DNA from: UBA721 sp002705165
Lineage (GTDB): Bacteria; Planctomycetota; Planctomycetia; Pirellulales; Pirellulaceae
Assembly: GCA_045565995.1 (NCBI GenBank)
Contig: JBJLEF010000001.1
Location: 310,001 to 374,000, forward strand
Direction of reading: 5' to 3'
DNA: 64,000 nucleotides
Shown here: piece by piece, positions 38,255 to 47,500 of the stretch
Numbering within the stretch: position 1 is the stretch's first letter
Layout: each line of letters begins with the position of its first letter
Made by a program: the position numbers and the translations under genes
The notes under the pieces: generated by a model
Told to the model about the DNA's origin: nothing
Database searches by the model: none
Seen by the model: the letters and a program-made list of their open reading frames with translations, nothing else

Positions 38255-39004
38255 ATGCGTATCCTTCTCACTCTCTTGCTGCTGTTCACCTCAACTACTT
38301 GCTTTGCCGCCCCCATTAAAGTTGCCGTGTTTGACGGGGATGGAGTTGGCAAGAGTTGTGCAAACTTAATTAGTACGCTCACTGAACCTGAAAATACTGA
38401 TATCAAACTTACGCGTATCACGACGCAGGACATTTTAGACGGCCAGTTGTCAGAGATCGACGTTTTAATCCATTCCGGTGGAAGTGGCAGTAAGCAGGGA
38501 AATGATCTTGGCGAGGAAGGCCGGAAGATGATCCGACAGTATATCGAGCAGGGAGGCGGTTTTCTTGGAGTCTGTGCCGGCGCTTACCTGGCCACCAATG
38601 ACTATACCTGGTCACTAAACCTAATTGACGCCAAGGTTCTGGACCGAAAACACTGGGCTCGTGGCACGGGCACTGTACAACTGGAACTCTCACCTTCAGG
38701 CAAGAAGTTATTTCAATCTAAGGAATCGACTCTGGACATCTATTACGGACAGGGACCGTTGCTTGCCCGAAGGGAATGGGATGACCCTAAGACTCCGAAT
38801 TATGAAAGCCTTGCAATTTATTCTTCCGAAATTGCTAAGAACGGAGCTCCAAGTGGCATCATGCAAGGAACCTCTGCCGCAGTTCGTTGCGAGTATGGAA
38901 AAGGAAAAGTCTTTTGCTTTAGTGCTCATCCCGAACTTACGGACGGTCTGCATCACTTCATCCCCAGAATTGTTAACTGGTTAGCCGACGATGACACAAA
39001 ATAA
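38255..39004 (+). CDS. Secreted class I glutamine amidotransferase-like protein (BPL_N type)
   Basis: 249 residues with a signal peptide ending at CFA-A (residue 18). The body resembles the BPL_N/GATase1-like fold: KVAVFDGDGVGKS, a glycine-rich VLIHSGGSGSKQG, and the nucleophile elbow GFLGVCAGAYLA with C107. FSAHPELTDG supplies His and Glu residues at the positions of a GATase triad. This domain occurs at the start of biotin-protein ligases and as stand-alone proteins; here there is no ligase part and the protein is exported. It probably hydrolyses or binds a small amide, or acts as a carbohydrate-related accessory; the function is unknown. It stands alone, with a 204-bp upstream region holding the 38105 hairpin. 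Confidence 0.8.
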   Translation: MRILLTLLLLFTSTTCFAAPIKVAVFDGDGVGKSCANLISTLTEPENTDIKLTRITTQDILDGQLSEIDVLIHSGGSGSKQGNDLGEEGRKMIRQYIEQGGGFLGVCAGAYLATNDYTWSLNLIDAKVLDRKHWARGTGTVQLELSPSGKKLFQSKESTLDIYYGQGPLLARREWDDPKTPNYESLAIYSSEIAKNGAPSGIMQGTSAAVRCEYGKGKVFCFSAHPELTDGLHHFIPRIVNWLADDDTK

Positions 39005-39071
39005 TTTGAAAGCATATTTTTTCAACATGAAGTCTTATTGTTTACTCTGTTTCTTACTCACAAAAAAACAA

Positions 39072-40478
39072 CTATTCTTCACTCGGGACAGCCGGTGTGT
39101 GACTTGGAAGCTGTGCCTTAAAATCCCCCAGGCTTGACCAAATCAACGGACGGCCAAGATCAACTTCTGAGACCACGACTTCGCCAAATTCCTGAGCTTG
39201 AGACAGGACTTTACCATCACGGCCATAAACTCCCGTGATCATCCAATCTAAGTCCACACTGCAGTAGGTACTACTGACAACAAACACGTGATTCTCGCAG
39301 GCCCTAGCAGCTCCTAACAACGGGTTGCACCCCCAGACTGGCCAACAAATAACCTCAGCTCCATTCTGGCTAAGCTGACGGGCAACCTCCGGAAAGAAGC
39401 CGTCATAACAAATCATCATTCCTACTTTGCCAAACGATGTTTCAAACACCGGGTATTCAATTCCAGGCGTAATACCACCTTCAATTTCACCTCGAGGAAG
39501 TGTTACCTTCCGATACTTACCTACAAAGCCTTCCGGGCCAACTAAGGCCGCCGTATTAAAGACCAATCGCCCGTCTCGCTCCAGTAAACCGGCACAGATA
39601 TACAAGTTGTATTTTTTAGCTAACATTTGAAAGTATTCAGTGGACTCACCAGGAATCGCCTCTGCACATTCGTGGTATTTCAAACTGCGACCATAGTAAG
39701 TAAGACATTCAGGTAAAACAACAATGTTCGCTCCCTGTTTGGCGGCCTTGGAAATCAGCGGCTCAAATAATTTACACTTTTCAAGATTGGAGTCACCACC
39801 GACCGGTTTGAAGTGGACTGTCGCCAGTTTCACTTTCCGAGAAAGAGGGGCTTTTGTCTGACTGAGATTAACCTGAGCCCACTCAACTTTCCCGCGAGCT
39901 TCCCAGCGGTAAGATAATTCAACAATCCCCTGAGTTGCTGCTGAGGGAACTAAATAGGTACCTTTGATCAAGCTCCAGCCATTCTCAAGCTCCTCTACCA
40001 TCGCTGGAAATTCGGGTTCAGCCCGAGGTTGCGTTCCTCGCGCATAGCTGGCAACAGAAACAAAGTCATGTTTCACGCTACTCCCGTCAGCATCACGCCA
40101 GAGCACACGTGTTACTGCCGTTCGTCGTCCAAACTTTAGATTCTTAGTGCGTTGCAAGACGGTAAATTCGTAGTATTTCCCACCTTCCACTGGAAACGAC
40201 TTCTCAAACCAGCCAAAAGACCCTGACCGATGATCGGCGGAGATACTAAAGCTACCAAGGCCGTCCGGACCTCCCCGTACGTTGTATTCAAAGTTCGGTG
40301 CAATCTCTTCCCGAGGTGATACTGCAGTCCAGCCAGTCGGCCCTCGTTCGATTTGACGAGCCTTCGTCGCTGCGGCTGCCTTACCGAAAACAACCTGACG
40401 GAGGGAAGTATCCTGCGCGGTAACAAAGCAGCATAGTATTCCCAGCAAAACAAATAAACTAAGGGGTAAGCTTTTCAT
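39072..40478 (-). CDS. Secreted carbon-nitrogen hydrolase (nitrilase family) with N-terminal sandwich domain
   Basis: 468 residues with a signal peptide ending at VTA-QD (residue 21). Residues about 25-205 are beta-rich, with GKYYEFTVLQR and WSLIKGTYLVPS, like a carbohydrate-binding module. Residues about 215-460 are a CN-hydrolase domain with the full catalytic triad: E257 in V-L-P-E-C, K324 in K-Y-R-K-V-T-L-P and C357 in M-I-C-Y-D-G-F-F-P-E. It should hydrolyse an amide or nitrile C-N bond. Most nitrilase-family enzymes are cytosolic, so export and the sandwich domain are notable. It converges on the GATase-like gene with 67 bp between the stops. Confidence 0.9.
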   Translation of the reverse strand: MKSLPLSLFVLLGILCCFVTAQDTSLRQVVFGKAAAATKARQIERGPTGWTAVSPREEIAPNFEYNVRGGPDGLGSFSISADHRSGSFGWFEKSFPVEGGKYYEFTVLQRTKNLKFGRRTAVTRVLWRDADGSSVKHDFVSVASYARGTQPRAEPEFPAMVEELENGWSLIKGTYLVPSAATQGIVELSYRWEARGKVEWAQVNLSQTKAPLSRKVKLATVHFKPVGGDSNLEKCKLFEPLISKAAKQGANIVVLPECLTYYGRSLKYHECAEAIPGESTEYFQMLAKKYNLYICAGLLERDGRLVFNTAALVGPEGFVGKYRKVTLPRGEIEGGITPGIEYPVFETSFGKVGMMICYDGFFPEVARQLSQNGAEVICWPVWGCNPLLGAARACENHVFVVSSTYCSVDLDWMITGVYGRDGKVLSQAQEFGEVVVSEVDLGRPLIWSSLGDFKAQLPSHTPAVPSEE

Positions 40479-40582
40479 TCTATTTCTCCCTTTCAGGCTG
40501 TCTTAGCGAATTCCAACAAATCATACCGGCAGATTCCAGATACCCATCACAAATCTCGGGCTTCATGAACGCGAAGTAATTG

Positions 40583-40611
40583 TTGAAATTCTAACGAATA
40601 CTCTTATTAAT
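40583..40611 (+). promoter_or_regulatory. Possible promoter of the cold-shock gene
   Basis: TTGAAA (40583-40588) is followed after 16-17 bases by an AT-rich TATTAAT (40605-40611). Use of this promoter would give an mRNA leader of more than 110 bases before the cold-shock ATG at 40736, as is common for cold-shock genes. The -10 element is imperfect. Confidence 0.3.
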
Positions 40612-40735
40612 AGGCGGCATTATCTTTTCAAATCGATTAGAATTAAATTTCTGATTCCTACGGTTCGAAGTTAGAGTATTCTTCGAGGTAGAGAAATCAG
40701 TTCACACATTTAAACGATATAGAGTAGAGATAGAG

Positions 40736-40939
40736 ATGCCACAGGGCAAAATCAAACGACTAGTAGCTGACCGGGGATTTGGATTCATTGAAACCGATGG
40801 AAACGATGACCTCTTCTTTCACCTAAGTTCTTTAGTAGATGACCTTAACTTCGAAGAACTCGCTGAAGGTGACGTAGTTGAATATGAAGTTGGCGAAACC
40901 CCTAAGGGTAAACGAGCGGAAAACGTTGGTCGACCTTAA
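40736..40939 (+). CDS. Cold-shock domain protein
   Basis: 67 residues, the usual length of a CspA-family protein. The two RNA-binding motifs are present: RNP1 as R-G-F-G-F-I-E at 13-19 and RNP2 as D-L-F-F-H-L-S at 25-31. Aromatic residues F15, F17, F27, F28 and H29 would stack on single-stranded RNA or DNA. The start is firm, with GAGATAGAG just before the ATG. The protein is more acidic than E. coli CspA (several D/E in 22-50), like other planctomycete copies. It acts in the cytoplasm as an RNA chaperone. A long leader upstream fits post-transcriptional control. Confidence 0.95.
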   Translation: MPQGKIKRLVADRGFGFIETDGNDDLFFHLSSLVDDLNFEELAEGDVVEYEVGETPKGKRAENVGRP

Positions 40940-41110
40940 GTAGGCCGACACGACAATCAAAGTGATTGGCTCCCATCAGAACAGAACGGGGCCATAGTCG
41001 TTCGCTGAATAAACCGCAGGATCAATTTTGTGTCAATCCACGCTTCGTGCTGCGCAGGAAAGACCCCCTGTGATTTTTCTTTTTATTGGGTAGAGATCAG
41101 AGATCAGGAA

Positions 41111-41461
41111 TTAGTACGAGGCTAGACCCGATGATAAATCTGGGTGAATGCTGAAAAGCGTATTGAGTCGGGTGATGGCAAAGATCTTTTCGATCTCGGG
41201 AGTCACCGCTACCAATCGCAATTCGCCGCCTGTTCCCTTCACTTTCTTGTGAAGCATGATGAACCGATTTAATGCAGCACTGGATAGAAAGTGTACGTTC
41301 GACATATCCAGAAGAATCCTCTCTACACCTGAATCAACGACCTGAAACAACTCGTCGCCCATCTGTAGAATATCACCATCATCGAGAAACTTTGGTTGTG
41401 AAAATGCAACAACAGTTACATCACCGTTTTGAGATAAGCTGATCTTTTCCATAATCTTCAT
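41111..41461 (-). CDS. STAS-domain anti-sigma factor antagonist-like protein
   Basis: 116 residues from the ATG at 41461 (the ATG at 41452 is an alternative; the longer frame begins at TTG). The single domain matches SpoIIAA-type STAS proteins: a first strand V-T-V-V-A-F, then I-L-L-D-M-S-N-V-H-F-L-S-S-A-A-L-N-R around the phosphorylatable serine, and GELRLVAVTPEIEKIF before the last helix. It would act in partner switching with an anti-sigma kinase in the cytoplasm. No kinase or sigma factor gene is adjacent. It diverges from the ceramidase-like gene (133 bp apart) and converges on the cold-shock gene. Confidence 0.9.
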   Translation of the reverse strand: MKIMEKISLSQNGDVTVVAFSQPKFLDDGDILQMGDELFQVVDSGVERILLDMSNVHFLSSAALNRFIMLHKKVKGTGGELRLVAVTPEIEKIFAITRLNTLFSIHPDLSSGLASY

Positions 41462-41594
41462 CGACCCAAACTGAGACGGTATTCTAACGCTTCGAAAACA
41501 AAGCACCGGATTTGACAAGCTGATAAAATATCAGAGATCCTATAGAACTTTAACACTAATTCACCAGCTGTTACCCTTTTATAAAAAAATTCTC

Positions 41595-42944
41595 ATGAAA
41601 AGATTCCTTTCCCTTGTCCTGTTGTTGCTTACGAGTCCTACTCAGGCTGCTGACTTTTCACTATCCACTTTTTCAGCGGATGTCACGATTCCGTTAGGGC
41701 ACCGATGCATGGGTGTCCTTCCGACTAAAAGTAAGCGTATTGCGGACCCATTGTTTGCTCACGGCTTTGTACTGCAGGGAGGTCACAAACCTATTGTTCT
41801 CTGTGCTCTGGATTGGTGTGAAGTACGTAACGGGGCCTTTGAACAATGGCGTCACGCGCTGGCCAAAGCAGCCGGGACTTCGCCGCAATATGTTTTGGTC
41901 ACAGCCTTGCATCAACATGATGCACCAGTCGTTGACCTCGACGCGCAAAACCTGCTTGATGAAGTCGGTTTGCATAACGAGCTTTATCAGGTCAACTGGC
42001 ACAATGAGACACTTGCTCGTGTTAGTCAGGCCGTGAAGGATAGTCTTGAATTGGCCTCGCCTGTAACACACTATGGCACCAGTGAAGTAAAGGTTGAAAA
42101 TATTGCCAGTAACCGACGAGTCGTATTAGAAAACGGAAATATCACCTATAGTCGCGGAAGCCGAAGTGGCGGAAATGAGTTCATGGCCAAGGCTCCTGAA
42201 GGGGACATCGACCCCATGCTCAAAACCATCACGTTTTTTAATAATGACAAAGCACTCCTGCAATTACACCACTATGCAACGCACCCAATGAGCTACTATG
42301 GTCAGGGAGCCGTCTCAGCAGATTTTGTCGGTTTGGCCAGAGCACGCTTGCAACGGGAAAACCAGTCTATCAGGCAGATCTTCGTACCCGGCTGTGGCGG
42401 TGATGTGACCGCCGGCAAATACAATAATGGCTCAGAAGATCATCGGCAAGAACTCATTGAACGGTTGTACAATGCCATGGCACGAACTTCCCGGAACGCT
42501 CAAAAGTATAAACTGAGAACCGTTACTGTTCGCAATGCTCCACTCTCACTTCCATTTCACCCTGGTGAACATCTCACTCAAAAGAAGCTCTCCGCAGATT
42601 TAGATAATCCAGAGTTAACGACTGAGAAACGAATTCTTGCTGCCATGGGACTTGCGAGTCGGAATCGGGTCGAGGCTAATAAGCCGCTGGATTTTCCGTG
42701 TGTGGATCTGGGAAATGCTCAAATTGTATTATTTCCGGGCGAGACTTTCATTGGTTACCAATTAATCGCTCAGGAATATGCCGGAGACAACTTTGTAATG
42801 TGTATTGCCTACGGTGATGCGTGGACTGGTTATCTACCGACGGATGCAACTTTCGAAGAAAACTTCAGCGACTCATGGCTGTGGGTTGGTAAAGGAAGTG
42901 AAAAGCAAATCCGTGAAGCCATGAAGAAGGTCATTCGCAACTAG
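41595..42944 (+). CDS. Secreted neutral/alkaline ceramidase-like protein
   Basis: 449 residues with a signal peptide ending at TQA-AD (residue 19). The order of motifs fits planctomycete proteins related to the neutral/alkaline non-lysosomal ceramidase N-terminal domain: FSADVTIPLGHRCMG at the start, VLCALDWCEVRN, VLVTALHQHDAPV (the His-x-His-type metal site, in place of the usual HTHSGP), LQLHHYATHPMSYYG and VPGCGGDVTAGKY, then VLFPGETFIGYQL. The histidines are suited to bind zinc. True ceramide hydrolysis is not implied; the amide substrate is unknown. Its TAG stop overlaps the GTG start of the membrane protein gene by one base, so the two are translated together. Confidence 0.8.
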   Translation: MKRFLSLVLLLLTSPTQAADFSLSTFSADVTIPLGHRCMGVLPTKSKRIADPLFAHGFVLQGGHKPIVLCALDWCEVRNGAFEQWRHALAKAAGTSPQYVLVTALHQHDAPVVDLDAQNLLDEVGLHNELYQVNWHNETLARVSQAVKDSLELASPVTHYGTSEVKVENIASNRRVVLENGNITYSRGSRSGGNEFMAKAPEGDIDPMLKTITFFNNDKALLQLHHYATHPMSYYGQGAVSADFVGLARARLQRENQSIRQIFVPGCGGDVTAGKYNNGSEDHRQELIERLYNAMARTSRNAQKYKLRTVTVRNAPLSLPFHPGEHLTQKKLSADLDNPELTTEKRILAAMGLASRNRVEANKPLDFPCVDLGNAQIVLFPGETFIGYQLIAQEYAGDNFVMCIAYGDAWTGYLPTDATFEENFSDSWLWVGKGSEKQIREAMKKVIRN

Positions 42945-44173
42945 TGGAAATCGCTAACGAACCCAATCCACGCTGGAAGTTACTTCAACAAATCTGGGCA
43001 GTATTTGCACTGGTGCTGTTTATCGTCACTTTTCGGTTGTGGTTGCCGGCAAATGACTTTCCTGCGATTCCATTATTCACCGCTTTTGCATCACCCGTAT
43101 TCCAGTCGGTATGGACTCACTATCCACTGTTAGCACTTTGCGGAGTCTCCCTGCTTGCTTCCATCATCAAGCCCCATCCACGACTCTGGTTACTAATACT
43201 CAGTTCGCTAGTGCTGATGTTTTTACTTAATCAACATCATCTACAACCCTGGGCCTTTCACTTAGGCTTAGGAGCAATGGTCTTTGCAACGTGTGCTGCA
43301 ACTGACGGGGCTCGTTTACTGAGAGTTCTGTGTATCAGCATCTATGTCTTTTCTGCCGTCGGTAAATTTGACTATCAATTCATATATACCGTTGGACAAC
43401 AATTCCTTAATGCGGCGGTAGGACTCGTTGGTCAAAATACCGACGCCTTGTCGCCGGAACTTGGTGCCAAGCTGACGTTAGTTTTTCCCGCGTTTGAATT
43501 ACTGGTCGGAGTTCTCCTAAGTTTTACCAAAACCCGTAAGATCGGAATCATTGCTGCCGTTATTCTGCATACAAATATCATCCTAATTCTTAGTCCGTTG
43601 GGACTCGGACACAAACCTGGAGTCATCATCTGGAATGGACTATTCATTGCTCTAATTCCGATCTTGTTCGTGATCCCATCTAAGTTTCCCGTGGAAACTA
43701 AAGTGTCATCTGGGAGTCGCATTGCCTGGTGGGTTATCATGGCAGCATCTCTACTTCCCATTTTAGAACCTTTCGGTAAGTACGATCACTGGCTGGCTTG
43801 GGGGCTTTATTCGCCACGTACAAGCCGTGTAGAGATTAATATTCACTCGTACAAAGTAGGAGAGCTCTCGGAACTAGAGCCCTACCTGTTACCACCTTCT
43901 GGAAAGACACCGTTTCGCGAGTTAGATATTCGCAAATGGTCTCTGGCAGAACTCCATGTACCGATCTATCCGCAAGATCGATTCCAACTAGCCGTGGCTA
44001 GATATCTCGCTCATCGATACAAGCTTGAAAGTGGAATCGAAGTCCATTTAATGGGGATTGCTGATCGGTTCACAGGCAAGCGCGATATAGAAATCCTGCG
44101 TGGCACACGTGAAGTCGATATGCGTTGTCAGAGGTTCTTATTTTCGACAGATTCCTTCAACGCTGCAAACTAG
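42944..44173 (+). CDS. Polytopic membrane protein
   Basis: 409 residues starting with GTG directly overlapping the stop of the ceramidase-like gene (TAGTG). About nine hydrophobic segments cover residues 13-280, including a run F-S-A-V-G-K-F-D-Y-Q and V-F-P-A-F-E-L-L-V-G-V-L-L that loosely recalls DoxX/MauE and HTTM-type membrane proteins. The last 130 residues are soluble and charged (YSPRTSRVEINIHSYKVGEL). I do not recognise the family with confidence. One-base coupling to a secreted hydrolase suggests a shared role, perhaps handling its product at the membrane. Confidence 0.8.
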   Translation: MEIANEPNPRWKLLQQIWAVFALVLFIVTFRLWLPANDFPAIPLFTAFASPVFQSVWTHYPLLALCGVSLLASIIKPHPRLWLLILSSLVLMFLLNQHHLQPWAFHLGLGAMVFATCAATDGARLLRVLCISIYVFSAVGKFDYQFIYTVGQQFLNAAVGLVGQNTDALSPELGAKLTLVFPAFELLVGVLLSFTKTRKIGIIAAVILHTNIILILSPLGLGHKPGVIIWNGLFIALIPILFVIPSKFPVETKVSSGSRIAWWVIMAASLLPILEPFGKYDHWLAWGLYSPRTSRVEINIHSYKVGELSELEPYLLPPSGKTPFRELDIRKWSLAELHVPIYPQDRFQLAVARYLAHRYKLESGIEVHLMGIADRFTGKRDIEILRGTREVDMRCQRFLFSTDSFNAAN

Positions 44174-44230
44174 GCGAAGGCTCAATTTCCAATCTATCAG
44201 CGACGAAACTCCAGTCAGGGAGCTCTTATT

Positions 44231-44506
44231 TCAGACTTCCACCTCAGAATGTTCCGGGGCTTTTTGCCGGCCAGTGCCAAATACCATCAAGAGTAACCCC
44301 ACGAAGCCGATCACTGAAGAACCAAAGCCCAAATTACTAGCCAGAATCATCTCGGACGCAATGTCACCGGGCTTCGGAGCCAATTCTACTGCCTCCCCCG
44401 GTGTTGCTAAAGCAATGAGGGCAAAGCGCATTAGGTAGTTGCAGAAGTTTATACATACTAAGGAGAAGAAAACTAGAATCATACCGATGATGGGACGTTT
44501 CGTCAT
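44231..44506 (-). CDS. Small two-helix membrane protein
   Basis: 91 residues from the ATG at 44506, four bases after the stop of the large multidomain gene upstream on the same strand. Two hydrophobic helices are visible: residues about 6-26 (PIIGMILVFFSLVCINF) and about 60-80 (SSVIGFVGLLLMVFG), linked by a Pro/Glu-rich loop. The C-terminus is hydrophilic and acidic. I do not recognise the family. The position and spacing support a real gene cotranscribed with the 44511-49472 gene; it may anchor or assist that electron-transfer protein. Confidence 0.65.
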   Translation of the reverse strand: MTKRPIIGMILVFFSLVCINFCNYLMRFALIALATPGEAVELAPKPGDIASEMILASNLGFGSSVIGFVGLLLMVFGTGRQKAPEHSEVEV

Positions 44507-44510
44507 CACA

Positions 44511-47500
44511 CTACTTTCTGAAAGCTGGATGTTCCGGATTAGCCCCACTGATAATGTAGGCGAGCAGATCCAAAATTTCTTCTTTCGTCATCGTGTTTAA
44601 CAAACCTTCAGGCATGATTGAAACCTTCGATTCATCCTGCTCGTCGATATCCTTCTTGGGTATTTCGATAACTCCACCATCTTCCTTTAGTGGATTATCC
44701 GAAAGTTTGAGAACCTGATCATTTTGCTCCACAATCACCCCTGAGTACAACTTACCGCCAAGCGTAGCAATGATCTGCGTACGATACTTTGCCTCAATTT
44801 CTTTGGATGGCTCAGTCAATGACTCAACAATTTTTGCAACATCGGTCTTCTGTTCCGCCAGTTTCTCCTGCAGGCCAAACATATCAGGAGCAAGTTTGCC
44901 ACCAGTCCCCTTCATTGCATGGCAAGCAACACAAGATACCTGCGTGAATAATTTACGGCCGTTCTGGAAGTCCCGGCCTGATTCCAAGTCATTGATCGAA
45001 TTCAGAATATCCTGAGTGGACCACTTACGGACGAATTGTCGTTGAGGTATATCTCCGTGAGCAATCGCTGGCGCCGTCGGCTGCAGCGGGATATCGCTGA
45101 TATCTGCTACCACATGCATCGTTCCATACATGGTTCGCCAGTGCCCTGGGAAGGTGCAAACATAGGCGTATTCTCCAACTTCCGTCGGCGCTGTAATTTG
45201 CAATCGCTGTTGTTCACCAGCCTGAAGCATGCCTGTCGAGAACAACACCTTCGGACTATCGGGTACAAACTGCTTGGCCAGCCCTTCCGGGGTCGATCCC
45301 AACTTCTCTGCCAAAATACCAACCTCCTGACGCGCCCCAGGTACCGTTACTAATAAGTTATGCGGCATGATATCCACGTTTTGGAAAACAATTTCCACCG
45401 GTTTGCCAGCCTGAACGTAGATGTGCGGGCGATCATAAATCATGCGATGCGGCACAGGTCGAATAACAATTACGTCCACTGCCAAATCTGCCAGCTTGCG
45501 ACGAATCAAAATGGCAGCTTCCTTACCTAATTGGCCTGATAGATCTTTCCCCAACTGAATCGCATCCATAACTGCTGTCTCAGTACGGCTTTTCGCCGGA
45601 ACGGATTCGATATAGATGAGCAATTGTTCTAGCAACTTGGCAACATCGGCTTTTGGTAACTCCGTACTGTCCAGGCGTCCAATCGATGTAATCGCATAAT
45701 TTCGAATCGCCGCTTCTGAAACTAGGGGAGCCAACAGAGAAAACACTTCCTGATCATGTCCCGGAATATAACTCACGGCATTCACTGCGGATCGAGTAAG
45801 CTGAATCCTTGGATTCGCTCCATTTGCATTTACCGCCACACTTGGATTCGGAGCTTTATTGCCTTCCGATTGAAAAACAGGCTTGCGATTACCATCGAGA
45901 ATCACGACGGTAAAACCATCTAACCGGCTAACGTACTCAGCATTATTCTCAGTTCGATTCCAGAGAAGCACACTGTCGATTGGAAACTCCTGCCCAAGAT
46001 CCACTTCCCAGAACGGATTCGTTTGGGGAGTGGTATGCGTCTGGGTATTGCTTGAATAAGCACCGTTGGTATTCCCATCAACAGCTCGCATCGGGACTCC
46101 ACCAAAGTCCGTAGAAGACTGAGAGGCCTTCTTCTTTAACGCGACATTCTTCCCTTCACTCATAACCTGAACTTCAGCCAACGTGAGGACTCGCTGTTTC
46201 CCCGGCAACTCAATTCGAACATAACGACCGGCAGCACCTTTCGCATCACCAATTTGCTGTGCCAATGGATCTGGCAATCCAGAAACGGACGCCAAAACTC
46301 GCGTATAAAGGGACTCACGAACTTCATCACTCGCAATTAATGGAATGGAGTCGAGTACCGTTCGAAAACGAGCCGCATTCCCAAGGGACTGTTTCCAAAC
46401 CTGTTCGGCTGAACCATCGGCTGCGATCAAAGCAGCTGTTGCCAAGCGACGGGTCACTGCTCGTTTGCCTGCCCTATGTAACTGCGCGATCTCTGCTCGC
46501 TTCATCTTGAGCATCGCTGGCTCTGTCATGCGAAACATATGAACATATTCGCTTAAAACCTGTTCCGCATTGTCATCTTTCGAAACATCTAAGTTTCGAA
46601 CTGTGTTCACTAATTCAGCAACCATATCGGTCTGGTTGATCTTGGCAATTCCCATCAAAGCTTCATGACGATACTGATGCACAATACCGGGCCGATTTAA
46701 AATCGCTTTATAGACTGGTTCACTACGAGTCATATTGATGAGGTCGGTCGTGGCGACACGATCGATAATATACTCAATGGCCTTTGCATTACCGGCCGCA
46801 AACTGTTTACCTGAGCCAACAGCCTCTTTCCAAACCGGCTCCAGACGGCGCGTCGCATGACGCAATGTAAAGTCAACGTAATAATCTAATTCGTGATTCA
46901 ATGCCAACAGGGCAATTTCAGCGGCTTCACTTTCATCGAAATAACTACAGGCCCGAATGGCCTCCAAACGTACGCGGGAATGTTCATCTTCTACCGCGGT
47001 TCGCAGCATAGCAAAGACCCCGGGGACCTTATGACGCCAGTAACTGATCACACGAATTGCAGCTGCACGGGCATTGTAGTCCGGTGAAGAAGCGACTTGC
47101 TTCAACAGCGACAAACCAATACCATCCGAAACATTGTGATGCTGACAAACCCAAAGTGCTTCCAACAACAAATGTTCATACTGAGGATCTTGTTGATCCA
47201 AACCTGCAGTCCATTTCTCAACAGCCGCAGCCACCTCAGCCGTGGGGAATTCTCGCAACTTCAAGCGAACTCGATAACGGGTTCGATCTTCGAATGTTCG
47301 CAACATTTCTAACAAATCTGCTATTGGTTTCCCTTCAATCTCGGGCTTAGCAAGCAGGGGTCGTGAGGGATAAGTGATACGCCAGATACGACCATGAGAA
47401 TGGTCACGATTAGGATCACGCAAACTGTGTTGCATATGTCCCACCAAGGGATTAAACCAGTCGACAATATACAAAGCACCATCCGGACCAAACTGAATAT

